Positions 25,465 through 34,128 of a stretch of 59,809 nucleotides of DNA are shown here, piece by piece. How positions within the stretch are numbered: position 1 is the first letter of the stretch; the number at the start of each line of letters is the position of its first letter. The notes beneath the pieces were generated by a model. The model made no database searches. It was not told the DNA's origin and saw only the letters and a list, made by a program, of their open reading frames with translations. Source of the DNA: an uncultured Lachnospiraceae bacterium (GTDB taxonomy: Bacteria > Bacillota > Clostridia > Lachnospirales > Lachnospiraceae); assembly GCA_905235845.1 (NCBI GenBank), contig CAJONG010000008.1:29661-89469 (forward strand). The letters are read 5' to 3'. The position numbers and the translations under genes are program-made.

Positions 25465-26930
25465 CTTCTTACGTTAAGATCGGAAAAACAATATACAGAA
25501 TATGCGCAGGACTCGCCATCCTGTCCGCGATATGCACTTTGTCCGTCACTCCTGTTATGGCGGCAGATACAGACTTTCAGGCACAGGCCGAGGAGCGTAA
25601 GAACGAACCGATACAGACCGACGAATATAAGGACTGGCCGGCCGGTCCCAAGATAGGAGCCGAGGCCGCCGTACTTATGGAGATCCATACCGGTACGGTA
25701 CTCTATGCCAAGAATATGGATGAGAAGCTTTATCCCGCATCCATCACCAAGATGCTGACTGCGCTTATCGCCATAGAGAAGTGCGATATGGACGAGATGG
25801 TGACCTTTTCTCAGGCTGCCATCGACAGTATCAACTGGCGCGAGGATGCCAATATAGGCATCGGTGCGGGCAATTCCATCACCATGGAGCAGTGTCTGTA
25901 CGGTCTGCTGGTAGGCTCGGCCAATGAAGTGGCTTATGCCATAGCGGAGCATATAAGCGGTGAAGGTAATATTCAGGGCTTTGCCGAGCTTATGAATGAA
26001 AAGGCGGCTTCTTTAGGTTGCAGGAATTCCCACTTTGTCACCCCCAATGGCATACATGACGAAGATCACTATACTTCGGCATACGACATGGCACTGATCG
26101 CACAGGCCTTCTATTCGGATGAGCTTCTGACCAAGATGGCTTCCACCACATCTTATCACATTCCCAAGACCTCCACTCAGCCCCGGGACGACATGACAGT
26201 CTATGCCAAGAGCAAGCTCCATAAGGGCAAGGAATACGAATATGAATATCTGGTCGGTACCAAGACCGGCTATACCGAAGCCGCCAGGCAGACTCTCGTT
26301 AGCTGCGCCGAATACGGGGGCTTAAGAACCGTATGTGTGATTCTTAAGGAAGAGGCTCCGGCACAGTTCACAGATACCATAGAGCTTTTCGATTACGGCT
26401 TTAATAATTTCAAAGCCGTCAATATATCGGGGAATGACAGGACATATGTGATACAGAGTCTTAACTTCTTCTCCACCGGCTCTGATATATTCGGAAGCAG
26501 CAAAGCCATCCTTCAGATGAACCGCTCCGATTATGTGGTTATTCCCGTGGATGCTGATTTTAGTGAGACTGTATCCGAAATAAGCTATGACGATCTTAAG
26601 AAGGATACCATAGCCAGAATAGATTATTATTACAATGATGTGTATGTCGGAAGCGGTAATGTTGAGGCTGCCAAGGAGGAGCAGCCCATCTTCGACTTCG
26701 GCTCTAAGCCTGAGAAAAGCATGGAATCCAATGATAGTGAGAGCATTAAGATAATCAATCTCCGGGCGGTCCTTCAGATCGTGTTAGCCTCAGCCTTAGC
26801 CCTTATCATTATCTTCGGTATAAGATCATTCATAGTAAGCAGATTCATCAAAAACAGAAAAAGAGGCCTTAAACATAAGTATAAGACCTCCGGTACCAAG
26901 AATCTCGATTGGAAAAACTTCATTAAATGA
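25461..26930 (+). CDS. D-alanyl-D-alanine carboxypeptidase (PBP5/DacF type)
   Basis: A 489-residue class C low-molecular-mass penicillin-binding protein. The signal peptide ends near VMAAD (about residue 35). Active-site motifs are Ser94-x-x-Lys97 (PASITKML), Ser153-Ala-Asn155 (VGSANE) and Lys268-Thr-Gly270 (GTKTGYT). A C-terminal domain follows and then a membrane helix at about 430-455 (LQIVLASALALIIIFGI) with a basic tail, so this protein is anchored by a full helix rather than an amphipathic one. It trims the terminal D-Ala of peptidoglycan pentapeptides. It starts within the exonuclease stop codon (ATGA). Confidence 0.93.
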   Translation: MTSYVKIGKTIYRICAGLAILSAICTLSVTPVMAADTDFQAQAEERKNEPIQTDEYKDWPAGPKIGAEAAVLMEIHTGTVLYAKNMDEKLYPASITKMLTALIAIEKCDMDEMVTFSQAAIDSINWREDANIGIGAGNSITMEQCLYGLLVGSANEVAYAIAEHISGEGNIQGFAELMNEKAASLGCRNSHFVTPNGIHDEDHYTSAYDMALIAQAFYSDELLTKMASTTSYHIPKTSTQPRDDMTVYAKSKLHKGKEYEYEYLVGTKTGYTEAARQTLVSCAEYGGLRTVCVILKEEAPAQFTDTIELFDYGFNNFKAVNISGNDRTYVIQSLNFFSTGSDIFGSSKAILQMNRSDYVVIPVDADFSETVSEISYDDLKKDTIARIDYYYNDVYVGSGNVEAAKEEQPIFDFGSKPEKSMESNDSESIKIINLRAVLQIVLASALALIIIFGIRSFIVSRFIKNRKRGLKHKYKTSGTKNLDWKNFIK

Positions 26931-27072
26931 TGACTTCAATACCTAAATATATGTGATTTTGCTTGTATCTGCATACAATCTTAATCGAATACACATTTGA
27001 TTCAGGGACGTTTGTCTGATATTCCATAGTTTCAATTGTGTCCGGTAGGGTATGACCATAGAGAGTAAGCGA

Positions 27073-27384
27073 TCATATATAATCAAAGATACTCTGAATT
27101 GCATCCGTAATATCTATTACATCCGGCATACTGATCCTGTCCACCTTGGAATACGTGCGAACATTCAAGTCAAGTAACGCCAGCTTCTCACATTGGACAT
27201 ATCCGTCAAGACTGTCAGTGCGGATATATATATGGAGTGGTCCTGATTTATCGTCCTCATAGATTGGACAGCCGACCACCTCACCGGACATATTAAAATA
27301 ATCCTTACTTACGACCAGAACCGGTCTGCTTATCCGCTCGATCTTAAGTATATCCCCCTGATTAAGCTTCGCATTCATTACCAT
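27073..27384 (-). CDS. mazF: MazF/PemK-type toxin
   Basis: A 103-residue protein with the MazF fold landmarks NQGDILKIE, SRPVLVVSKDYFN, GCPIYE and the SLDGYVQCEKLALLDL strand, typical of sequence-specific mRNA endoribonucleases. It overlaps the end of the antitoxin frame by seven bases, as toxin-antitoxin pairs commonly do. AAGGAAG lies upstream of the ATG. The RNA target cannot be predicted. Confidence 0.85.
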   Translation of the reverse strand: MVMNAKLNQGDILKIERISRPVLVVSKDYFNMSGEVVGCPIYEDDKSGPLHIYIRTDSLDGYVQCEKLALLDLNVRTYSKVDRISMPDVIDITDAIQSIFDYI

Positions 27385-27620
27385 ATTTCTCTTCCTTTTG
27401 CTTCGCCCCAGTCAAATTCGCCGTCTAATAGCAGCTTCCCTCCGTATTCAGCAACACGTTCCTCCAGGGATCTGTGTCTGTGAGGCTTCTCAAGTATTAT
27501 TATTCCATTTGAAACACTGACATCCAAATAATCATCCAGTGAAATAGCTGCTTCTTTGAGAGCTTCCTTGGGAATACGGATTCCTTGACTGTTTCCCCAT
27601 GCTTTTATCTGTGCCTGCAT
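27378..27620 (-). CDS. mazE: MazE/AbrB-type antitoxin
   Basis: An 80-residue protein with the SpoVT/AbrB swapped-hairpin domain (MQAQIKAWGNSQGIRIPKE, then ALKEAAISLDDYLDVSVSNG) and an acidic C-terminal tail (SLEERVAEYGGKLLLDGEFD) of the kind that wraps MazF. I use the ATG at 27620, with GGAGGT seven bases upstream; a longer frame from 27713 would run through the promoter. It presumably also represses its own promoter. Confidence 0.88.
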   Translation of the reverse strand: MQAQIKAWGNSQGIRIPKEALKEAAISLDDYLDVSVSNGIIILEKPHRHRSLEERVAEYGGKLLLDGEFDWGEAKGREIW

Positions 27621-27636
27621 AACAATTACCTCCGTA

Positions 27637-27670
27637 TATACATTGTATATCCCCTCTCCGTCCCGGTCAA
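27637..27670 (-). promoter_or_regulatory. mazEF promoter with overlapping palindrome
   Basis: On the minus strand TTGACC (27665-27670), a 17-base spacer and TACAAT (27642-27647). The -10 box lies inside the perfect 13-base palindrome TATACAATGTATA (27637-27649), a likely MazE or MazEF operator. The leader is about 15 bases. Confidence 0.7.
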
Positions 27671-27821
27671 GACTAAAAAAGGGTAAATTGTCTATTATAT
27701 ACTTCTTTATCACACTCCATGTAATCCCGTCTCCTTAATGTATGTGTCAACTAATCGTTGGCAAAAATCCTTTATTCAAGAAATCCTCTATGTTTATGGG
27801 GTGCCGCCCTTCCAAATTAGC

Positions 27822-27850
27822 AACCCCCATTTCAAATGGGGGTTTATTAT
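27822..27850 (+). terminator. Strong hairpin, probably a terminator
   Basis: AACCCCCATTT/AAATGGGGGTT with a one-base loop is followed by TATTATT. The stem works on both strands; the T-rich tail is on the plus strand. What transcript it ends is unclear. Confidence 0.55.
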
Positions 27851-28034
27851 TAAACCGCTCCGCGGTGTTAGTACCGGTTCTGCCAGAGGCGGGGTTTCGC
27901 AATACCACTTAGTACCAGTTGCTGAGCCTCAGGCAGATTTTCAGCGAATAATCATATAGAAGCTGAAACGTGTCGAGGCGAACGCCCTGCGCATAGCAGT
28001 CGACAAAAGGAGGCTCGACAATATAAAAGTCCGT

Positions 28035-28066
28035 ATAAACAAAGAGGAGCCATAAAAGGCTCCTCT
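28035..28066 (-). terminator. Minus-strand terminator beside the tRNA 3'-end copy
   Basis: On the minus strand AGAGGAGCC-TTTTAT-GGCTCCTCT is followed by TTGTTT. It stands four bases beyond the 13-base tRNA-Arg 3'-end copy. Confidence 0.7.
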
Positions 28067-28084
28067 AAACGTCCACGAGGTGGT

Positions 28085-28183
28085 GCAAGGTGCCAGTGGC
28101 ACCTGTTTTGCACCGCCGGCTTTATGTTGGCGCGGAGCAAGGTGCCAGTGGCACCTGTTTTGCACCGCCGGCTTTATGTTGGC
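28085..28183. repeat. Two-copy 52-base tandem repeat carrying a GGTGCCAGTGGCACC palindrome
   Basis: Units start at 28085 and 28137 and agree over about 47 bases. Each begins GCAAGGTGCCAGTGGCACC and ends CCGGCTTTATGTTGGC. The perfect palindrome GGTGCCAGTGGCACC is at 28089-28103 and 28141-28155. Confidence 0.85.
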
Positions 28184-28266
28184 ACGGTGTCGAACCCGTT
28201 CGAGGCCCGACAGGCCTCGAAATGAGAAAGGATAGGGCTTACTGCTCTATCCTTTCTCATACCAAG

Positions 28267-28340
28267 CGTCCACGAGGTGATTCGAACACCCGACCTACCG
28301 CTTAGGAGGCGGTCGCTCTATCCAGCTGAGCTACGCAGAC
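28267..28340 (-). tRNA. tRNA-Arg(CCT)
   Basis: On the minus strand a complete cloverleaf can be drawn: acceptor GTCTGCG/CGTGGAC (two G-T pairs), D arm GCTCAGCTGGATAGAGC, anticodon arm ACCGC-CTCCTAA-GCGGT with anticodon CCT, T arm GGGTG-TTCGAAT-CACCT and discriminator G. CCA is not encoded. A hairpin GAGAAAGGATAG/CTATCCTTTCTC follows. It lies after the DUF3881 gene on the same strand. Confidence 0.95.
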
Positions 28341-28470
28341 TCATCACCCATATACGGGCGACTTAATTATATTATCAGATTTTGAAGCATAATTCTACTA
28401 TTAATTACAAAGAAAGGAGAGGCGGATTCCATACCACACTTCCGAGTATCCGCTTGGCTACCTACCTTCC

Positions 28471-29355
28471 TTATTCCGCAGGATAATTGATATATCCCTG
28501 AAGCCAGATGATGCCCTTGAATCTTCGTCCTACTGCGGGTTCACCATATAGATCCTTGGAGTTGATACACAGGTCTATAGTGATATCATTACACTCAAGC
28601 TGTAGTTTACATAACTTTTCTTTGGTTACAGGATTGACTGCTTCTTCCACAGCTTTGATCTCACCAAGCACAGAATACTGATCGCACTCCACACCGTAAG
28701 GCATGAAGCTCGTATCCACTATGGTGAAGATATCTTCCTTCTGTATCTTCTTGGATATGGCAGTATAGGTATCCATATCATCAAGCGTCAGATTCTCAAG
28801 CGCCTCTTCATCCCCTTGTCTTGCTGCCTCAATAAGCCTCGTGCGATTCATCACCGCCTTATTGACCCTGGCCTTATTGCTCTCACTTTTGGCAAGCGGC
28901 ATAAGTATCGTACCGGATATCGAGAGAGCAGACAGTGCCACACTTGTTCCTCTGATCGGCAGAAGTCCCGCATTCTTGGCTCTGATATACGGAATGATAT
29001 TTATCAGATAGAAAATTATGGTTATGCCTATCTTGGAATCATCGAAGACTCCTGCATATGATTCTCCTGCCGAATGACGTTCAACCGTTACATCCTCATA
29101 TGAAGAAATCGTGTTTCCCTGCATATAAGGATAAGCATATTCATAGTAAAACTGATTATCTTCATTGAACTCACCGCATACGGCGATACCCACCCCCGGG
29201 GCGAACTCTTTACTAAAGACAGCAATCATATTCTCATCATCTAAGGATGTATATGCTCTGTTATCTGCTTCTATGGCTATCTTCTGTACAAGCTCTTCAT
29301 ATTCAGTTCTCTTGGTCATGTCGGAGAACCCGACTGCTCTTAAATATCTGTGCAT
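28471..29355 (-). CDS. DUF3881-family protein
   Basis: A 294-residue protein starting MHRYLRAVGFSDMTKRTEYE, the N-terminal signature I associate with DUF3881 in Lachnospiraceae. It has no signal peptide; a moderately hydrophobic stretch at about 110-160 (IGITIIFYLINIIPYIRAK) is unlikely to be a true membrane segment. The C-terminal half is strand-rich with LGEIKAVEEAVNPVTKEKL and a final GRRFKGIIWLQGYI. Function unknown. It lies 35 bases after serS, last protein gene of the parA-to-serS run. Confidence 0.75.
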   Translation of the reverse strand: MHRYLRAVGFSDMTKRTEYEELVQKIAIEADNRAYTSLDDENMIAVFSKEFAPGVGIAVCGEFNEDNQFYYEYAYPYMQGNTISSYEDVTVERHSAGESYAGVFDDSKIGITIIFYLINIIPYIRAKNAGLLPIRGTSVALSALSISGTILMPLAKSESNKARVNKAVMNRTRLIEAARQGDEEALENLTLDDMDTYTAISKKIQKEDIFTIVDTSFMPYGVECDQYSVLGEIKAVEEAVNPVTKEKLCKLQLECNDITIDLCINSKDLYGEPAVGRRFKGIIWLQGYINYPAE

Positions 29356-29390
29356 CTTATCCTGCCTGTAGGATCGTCGGATGAGCGACC

Positions 29391-30680
29391 TTACTTATTC
29401 GGAACAAGCTTTTCCATACCACCCATATAAGGTCTTAAGACTTCGGGAATCTTAACGGAACCGTCAGCCTGTAGGTTATTCTCTAAGAATGCGATGAGCA
29501 TTCTGGGCGGAGCAACCACGGTATTGTTAAGTGTATGTGCGAGATATTTCTTGCCATCTTCACCATTCACCCTTATCTTAAGTCTTCTTGCCTGTGCGTC
29601 ACCCAAGTTCGAGCAGCTTCCTACCTCGAAGTACTTCTTCTGTCTCGGACTCCATGCCTCCACATCACAGCTCTTGACCTTAAGGTCAGCCAGATCGCCC
29701 GAACAGCATTCAAGTGTACGAACAGGGATATCCATTGATCTGAAGAGATCTACGGTATTCTGCCACAGCTTGTCATACCACATCATAGAATCCTCGGGCT
29801 TACAGATGACTACCATCTCCTGCTTCTCGAACTGATGTATCCTGTACACACCTCTCTCCTCAAGTCCGTGCGCACCCTTCTCCTTACGGAAGCATGGTGA
29901 GTAGGATGTCAATGTCTGAGGCAGCTCCTCCTCCTTAAGTATCGTATCTATGAACTTACCTATCATAGAGTGTTCACTCGTTCCGATAAGATACAGGTCT
30001 TCACCCTCTATCTTATACATCATGGCCTCCATCTCTGCAAAGCTCATGACACCTGTCACCACATTGGACCTGATCATGAAGGGAGGAACACAATATGTGA
30101 AGCCTCTGCCTATCATAAAATCTCTTGCATAGGCTATGACTGCCGAATGGAGTCTTGCTATATCTCCCATCAGATAATAGAATCCGTTACCGGCTACTCT
30201 TCTGGCAGAATCCAGATCTATCCCGTTAAAGCTCTCCATGATATCCGTATGATAGGGGATCTCAAAATCAGGTACCACGGGTTCGCCGTACTTCTGTATC
30301 TCCACATTCTCACTGTCGTCCTTGCCTATAGGCACGGAGGGGTCGATGATCTGTGGTATCACCATCATGATCTTCGTTATTTTTTCCTGAAGTTCGCCCT
30401 CGGCTGCCTCAAGCTCTGCAAGCCTTGCGGAATTGGCAGCGACTTCCGCCTTCTTGGCCTCAGCCTCTTCCTTTTTGCCCTGGCCCATGAGCGCACCTAT
30501 CTCTTTGGCTGCCTTATTCTTCATGGCACGGAGATTGTCGGCCTCCGCCTGTGTCTCCCTGGCTTTTTTATCAAGCTCTATGACCTCATCTACAAGAGGA
30601 AGCTTATCATCCTGGAATTTCTTCTTTATGTTCTCCTTAACTGCATCCGGGTTTTCACGCAAAAATCTGATGTCTATCAT
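29391..30680 (-). CDS. serS: Seryl-tRNA synthetase
   Basis: A 429-residue class II synthetase. Residues 1-110 are the long coiled-coil arm that grips the tRNA-Ser variable arm. Class II motif 2 (SPCFRKEKGAHGLEERGVYRIHQF) and motif 3 (NNTVVAPPRMLIAFLEN, with the invariant Arg) are clear, as is TSEHSMIG near the serine pocket. The N terminus MIDIRFLRENPD is family-typical. Only 50 bases separate it from the HD-GYP gene, leaving no space for a T-box leader. Confidence 0.97.
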   Translation of the reverse strand: MIDIRFLRENPDAVKENIKKKFQDDKLPLVDEVIELDKKARETQAEADNLRAMKNKAAKEIGALMGQGKKEEAEAKKAEVAANSARLAELEAAEGELQEKITKIMMVIPQIIDPSVPIGKDDSENVEIQKYGEPVVPDFEIPYHTDIMESFNGIDLDSARRVAGNGFYYLMGDIARLHSAVIAYARDFMIGRGFTYCVPPFMIRSNVVTGVMSFAEMEAMMYKIEGEDLYLIGTSEHSMIGKFIDTILKEEELPQTLTSYSPCFRKEKGAHGLEERGVYRIHQFEKQEMVVICKPEDSMMWYDKLWQNTVDLFRSMDIPVRTLECCSGDLADLKVKSCDVEAWSPRQKKYFEVGSCSNLGDAQARRLKIRVNGEDGKKYLAHTLNNTVVAPPRMLIAFLENNLQADGSVKIPEVLRPYMGGMEKLVPNK

Positions 30681-30730
30681 GGTCTCTCTCCAATCTTTTA
30701 TTTCCTGTCCATATGTTCCGTTATATTATG

Positions 30731-31786
30731 TTAACCGATGTTCGGTTTTATGAACAGACTGTTATGCTCTAAAAGGTCTATTATTATCCTCTCGGTTATG
30801 CTGTTGCCGTTCCTGTCTGTCAGAAGCCTTAAGACCGGTCTCTCCGGGAATCCTTTATTCTGCCCGATCACCATCGCCTTCTCACCGCTGCTCGTTATCA
30901 CTATGGTTCCTGCGGGATATACTGCCACAAAGGAGAACAGCTCATCAACCACATCCTTTTTAAAGCTTAAGCCCTTATATATCTTAAGGTACTCAATGAC
31001 CTCATATACCTTTAATCTCTCATATCCGATACCGCAGATGACCTCATCGAAAAAGTCGCAGACCTGCACTATGCACTGTTCTATGGGCTGATCCTTGGTA
31101 TGCAGCGGATATCCCGTTCCGTCTATACGTTCATGATGACCAAGGATTATACCCTTACTTTTCTCCGGCAGCCAGCTCTCTTCCTGCATGGCGGTATATC
31201 CGTAGATTGGATGCTTCTTATATTCATTCACATCCTTCTCGCTCAGAGTGGATATATCCACATTCTCGAAATCAACCGTTATATATCTGAGTCCTATCTC
31301 ATGAAGCAGGCATCCTATACCCACTTCCTTGACCGTCTCTCTGTCAAGCTTCATCCTGAGTGCCACTAACATGGCAAGGGAACAGACGCTTATGGAATGC
31401 TCATATATATCGGCGCTTCTCTCCCTGACCTCATATATCTGCTTGACAACCTTTTCATCCTCTAAGATGTTACTTATGATATCCTCTGCCGTGCTGTTTA
31501 TGGAAGACATATCGGAATTATCACTTTTATATGTATGCCGTGATATTATCGTCTGTACCTGGGCACGACATTTCTCTTTGACATCCTCCTTAAGGATCTT
31601 GGCCTCTTCCTCGGTTATATCACCACCCTCGATATATACCTCGGTTATTCCGAGATCGATAAGCTTATCTATATATTCCTTCTTAAGTACCGTCCCTTTA
31701 GGCAAAAGCTCATTATACTCTTCGGTAACTATTGCCCTGGCCAATATCATGTTCTCGACCGGACTGTTCAGTTCAACAAGTTTCAT
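30731..31786 (-). CDS. HD-GYP-domain protein (putative cyclic-dinucleotide phosphodiesterase)
   Basis: A 351-residue protein. The N-terminal 110 residues form an accessory domain (ARAIVTEEYNELLPKGTVLKKEYI, common before Firmicute HD-GYP domains). The HD-GYP domain follows: first His130 in DIYEHSISV, then LLHEIGLRY, then GHHERIDGTGYP and CDFFDEV. The family opens cyclic di-GMP. Here the metal-binding HD pair reads His162-Glu163 and the following Gly-Lys is replaced, so activity is uncertain. No membrane segment is seen. It lies between DUF4446 and serS. Confidence 0.82.
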   Translation of the reverse strand: MKLVELNSPVENMILARAIVTEEYNELLPKGTVLKKEYIDKLIDLGITEVYIEGGDITEEEAKILKEDVKEKCRAQVQTIISRHTYKSDNSDMSSINSTAEDIISNILEDEKVVKQIYEVRERSADIYEHSISVCSLAMLVALRMKLDRETVKEVGIGCLLHEIGLRYITVDFENVDISTLSEKDVNEYKKHPIYGYTAMQEESWLPEKSKGIILGHHERIDGTGYPLHTKDQPIEQCIVQVCDFFDEVICGIGYERLKVYEVIEYLKIYKGLSFKKDVVDELFSFVAVYPAGTIVITSSGEKAMVIGQNKGFPERPVLRLLTDRNGNSITERIIIDLLEHNSLFIKPNIG

Positions 31787-31802
31787 AGAGAAATATTACG
31801 GA

Positions 31803-32315
31803 TCACTCCTGACTCATAGCCTGCTCCAAAGCTTTCTTCTCTTCTTTTCCAAGCTCTATCTCACAGGTTCCTTCTTTGATCTCCTTAGTGTACATATAGC
31901 ACCCTTCCGTACTGTGTACGGAATTGAGGATAAAACCGTTATTATCTTCATCCAGAAGTACTAAAGCGAAACTTAAGCATCCGCCCATCTGCTGATACGC
32001 ATCGTACCTGACCAGACCTATATTCTGGAAGTTTTTTTTCTGTTTCTTATATAATATCTTGATGTCCTTACGGTTTAAGGTTATCTTCTCTTTAAGTGCT
32101 TTATTGTCATTATACAGATTGATGATATCCTCTTCGAGACTGCTCGCTTCCTTGCCTCTCATGAATATCATATACTTCTTGCGAAGCTTCTCTTCCTTAT
32201 CTATGAATACTATGAGCAGGACTATGGCTGCTATGAGCAGTACGCACATTACTATGAGCACTATTCCTATATCAAGATTACCCAGTCCCATACTGTTTAA
32301 CAGATTACTTGTCAT
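31803..32315 (-). CDS. DUF4446-family membrane protein
   Basis: A 170-residue protein with one N-terminal membrane helix (residues 15-38), a coiled-coil segment (about 50-100, DIINLYNDNKALKEKITLNR) and a C-terminal small domain with DAYQQMGGCLSFALVLLDED and NGFILNSVHS. DUF4446 genes regularly sit next to soj/spo0J in Firmicutes, as here (ten bases after parB). A link to chromosome segregation or sporulation is suggested only by that context. Confidence 0.82.
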   Translation of the reverse strand: MTSNLLNSMGLGNLDIGIVLIVMCVLLIAAIVLLIVFIDKEEKLRKKYMIFMRGKEASSLEEDIINLYNDNKALKEKITLNRKDIKILYKKQKKNFQNIGLVRYDAYQQMGGCLSFALVLLDEDNNGFILNSVHSTEGCYMYTKEIKEGTCEIELGKEEKKALEQAMSQE

Positions 32316-32324
32316 TGTTATTTC

Positions 32325-33209
32325 CTACTTTATCGCTTTTAAGAGATCCGTTATTCTCTCAAGATCGTCATGGCTGTAGAATTCTATCTCAAGCTTTCCG
32401 GATCCGTTATCATTCTTGGAGGATATGCTTACCTTGGTTCCGAGCTTCTGCTTAAGCTCCTCTTCAAGCTTAACATATATTGCCTTAAGTGATTCATTGA
32501 CCTGCTTCTCAGGCTTGGCGGGTTTGCCGAGATTCTTGACGTATCTCTCCACATCCCTTACGCTCATCTTCTCATTGTATACCTTGAGAGCCGTCTTATA
32601 CTGCTCATCCGGGTTCTCAATTGATAGGATCGCTCTGGCATGACCCTCCGTAAGCTCATTGTCTATGAGCATCTGTTGTACATTATCGCTTAACTTAAGT
32701 AACCTGATAGAGTTGGCCACGGTAGCCCTGTTCTTGGATACACGCACTGCGACTTCGTCCTGCTTAAGGTTGAACTCCGTCATAAGCCTCTTATATGCAA
32801 GAGCTTCTTCTATCGGGTTAAGGTCCTTTCTCTGAAGGTTCTCTATGAGGGCGATCTCCACGATCTCCTGCTCTGAGAAATCCCTTATTATAACAGGAAC
32901 CTCCTTAAGTCCGGCCAGCTTACTTGCTCTCCATCGTCTCTCACCTGCCACTATCTCATAGAAGGTCTCCCTGTCTACCACAAGTATCGGCTGGATCAGC
33001 CCATACTGCTTGATAGAATCTGCCAGCTCCAACAGTGAATCCTGATCGAAATTCTTACGCGGCTGGTTTCTGTTGGGTTCAACCTTATTGATATCAACAA
33101 AAGTATCCGGCTTCTGTGCCTTTGCCGGGTCCTGCTTGGGTTCTTTTGCATCTACCGAATTAGGTATCAATGAATCCAATCCCTTGCCCAATCCTCTCTT
33201 AACTGCCAT
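32325..33209 (-). CDS. parB: ParB/Spo0J chromosome-partitioning CTPase
   Basis: A 294-residue ParB: N-terminal GKGLDSLIP motif that stimulates ParA, CTP-binding domain with EIVAGERRWRASKLAGLKEVP, box IENLQRKDLNPIEEA, then the helix-turn-helix that reads parS (LKQDEVAVRVSKNRATVANSIRLL split across two helices) and a C-terminal dimer domain. It loads on the parS sites at 34.7-37.2 kb and recruits SMC. AAAGGAGAG precedes the ATG. Confidence 0.96.
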   Translation of the reverse strand: MAVKRGLGKGLDSLIPNSVDAKEPKQDPAKAQKPDTFVDINKVEPNRNQPRKNFDQDSLLELADSIKQYGLIQPILVVDRETFYEIVAGERRWRASKLAGLKEVPVIIRDFSEQEIVEIALIENLQRKDLNPIEEALAYKRLMTEFNLKQDEVAVRVSKNRATVANSIRLLKLSDNVQQMLIDNELTEGHARAILSIENPDEQYKTALKVYNEKMSVRDVERYVKNLGKPAKPEKQVNESLKAIYVKLEEELKQKLGTKVSISSKNDNGSGKLEIEFYSHDDLERITDLLKAIK

Positions 33210-33253
33210 TTTCGCTCTCCTTTATACGTGGAACAATTGCATGTTATATATTA

Positions 33254-34021
33254 TTATTTTTTATTGTTCTCTATTACTTCCTTAGCCAGACTTCTGTAAG
33301 CTTCGGAACCGGTCGCCTTCGGATCGTATGTTAAGATAGGCATACCGAAGCTCGGTGCTTCAGCAAGTCTCGTATTACGTGGAATGACCGTATCGAATAC
33401 ATTATATGCGAAGTTAGCCTTAACATTATCCACGACCTGTGCAGACAGGTTGGTTCTTGAATCATACATGGTGAATACCACACCCTCTATGACTATCTTA
33501 TTATTCAACCTCTCCTTGATAAGATTGATGGTATGTATCAACTGGCTTAATCCCTCCAGTGCATAATACTCACACTGAATAGGTACAAGAACACTGTCTG
33601 ATGCCGTAAGTGCATTAACCGTAAGCGTACTTAATGACGGCGGACAGTCTATCAGGATAAAATCATACTGATCCTTGATCCAGTCCAATTCGTTCTTAAG
33701 TATATACTCCTGCTTTTCTATACCTATAAGCTCAACCTCTGCCGCTGCAAAATTAACATTGGCCGGGATCAATGATACATTATCCAGTACATCTTTGATC
33801 ACACATTCCTTTATTGAGCACTCTCCTAAGATCAGCTCATATACCGTGTTCTCCACTTCGTTCTTCTCTACACCTACTCCGCTTGTGGTATTGCCCTGTG
33901 GATCCATATCTATCACAAGGATCTTCTTGCCGCTTTCACCCAGTGCTGCTGCAAGATTTATCGTAGTAGTTGTCTTTCCTACGCCACCCTTCTGGTTGGC
34001 TACAGAGATAATCTTTCCCAT
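33254..34021 (-). CDS. parA: ParA/Soj chromosome-partitioning ATPase
   Basis: A 255-residue ParA with the deviant Walker A KGGVGKTTTTINLA (signature Lys11 and catalytic Lys16), Walker A' VIDMDPQGN and Walker B FILIDCPPSLS. It binds DNA as an ATP dimer, is released by ParB, and as Soj regulates DnaA. I use the ATG at 34021, behind AAAGGAGAG; a longer frame to 34075 lacks a ribosome site. A parS-like half site lies only 13 bases upstream, so ParB may repress this operon. Confidence 0.96.
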   Translation of the reverse strand: MGKIISVANQKGGVGKTTTTINLAAALGESGKKILVIDMDPQGNTTSGVGVEKNEVENTVYELILGECSIKECVIKDVLDNVSLIPANVNFAAAEVELIGIEKQEYILKNELDWIKDQYDFILIDCPPSLSTLTVNALTASDSVLVPIQCEYYALEGLSQLIHTINLIKERLNNKIVIEGVVFTMYDSRTNLSAQVVDNVKANFAYNVFDTVIPRNTRLAEAPSFGMPILTYDPKATGSEAYRSLAKEVIENNKK

Positions 34022-34033
34022 TCTTCTCTCCTT

Positions 34034-34049
34034 TGTTTCACGTGTACGT
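34034..34049. promoter_or_regulatory. Imperfect parS-like site at parA
   Basis: TGTTTCACGTGTACGT keeps the left half and core of parS (TGTTTCACGTGAAACA) but has four changes on the right. It lies directly upstream of the parA ribosome site. Confidence 0.5.
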
Positions 34050-34128
34050 TCCATATTATAACACTTACATTCCACCTATTCCACACTTTTCGTCATATTA
34101 TTTCCATTCCGGCTCCCGCTTTCTTAAT

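Larger units (their letters stand above)
27714..28266. other. Repeat-rich intergenic stretch, no convincing gene
   Basis: Between mazE and tRNA-Arg there is no supported protein gene. It contains a strong hairpin (27822-27844), a minus-strand terminator (28035-28066), a 13-base copy of the tRNA 3' end (28070-28082), a 52-base tandem repeat (28085-28183) and a perfect nine-pair hairpin TTCGAGGCC/GGCCTCGAA (28199-28221). Short open frames across the repeats are low-complexity translations of palindromes. Confidence 0.6.

Noticed and set aside
28085-28183. Possible CRISPR array
   Set aside because: Only two directly abutting 52-base units, no variable spacers and no cas genes.
27941-28305. Short frames on both strands across the tandem repeat
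   Set aside because: They translate palindromic repeats and cross the tRNA gene; no ribosome sites.
28035-28340. Prophage or integrative element at tRNA-Arg
   Set aside because: No integrase, phage or transfer gene lies within the window next to the tRNA; only a short repeat scar remains.
30681-30730. T-box leader upstream of serS
   Set aside because: The gap is 50 bases and holds no specifier hairpin or antiterminator.
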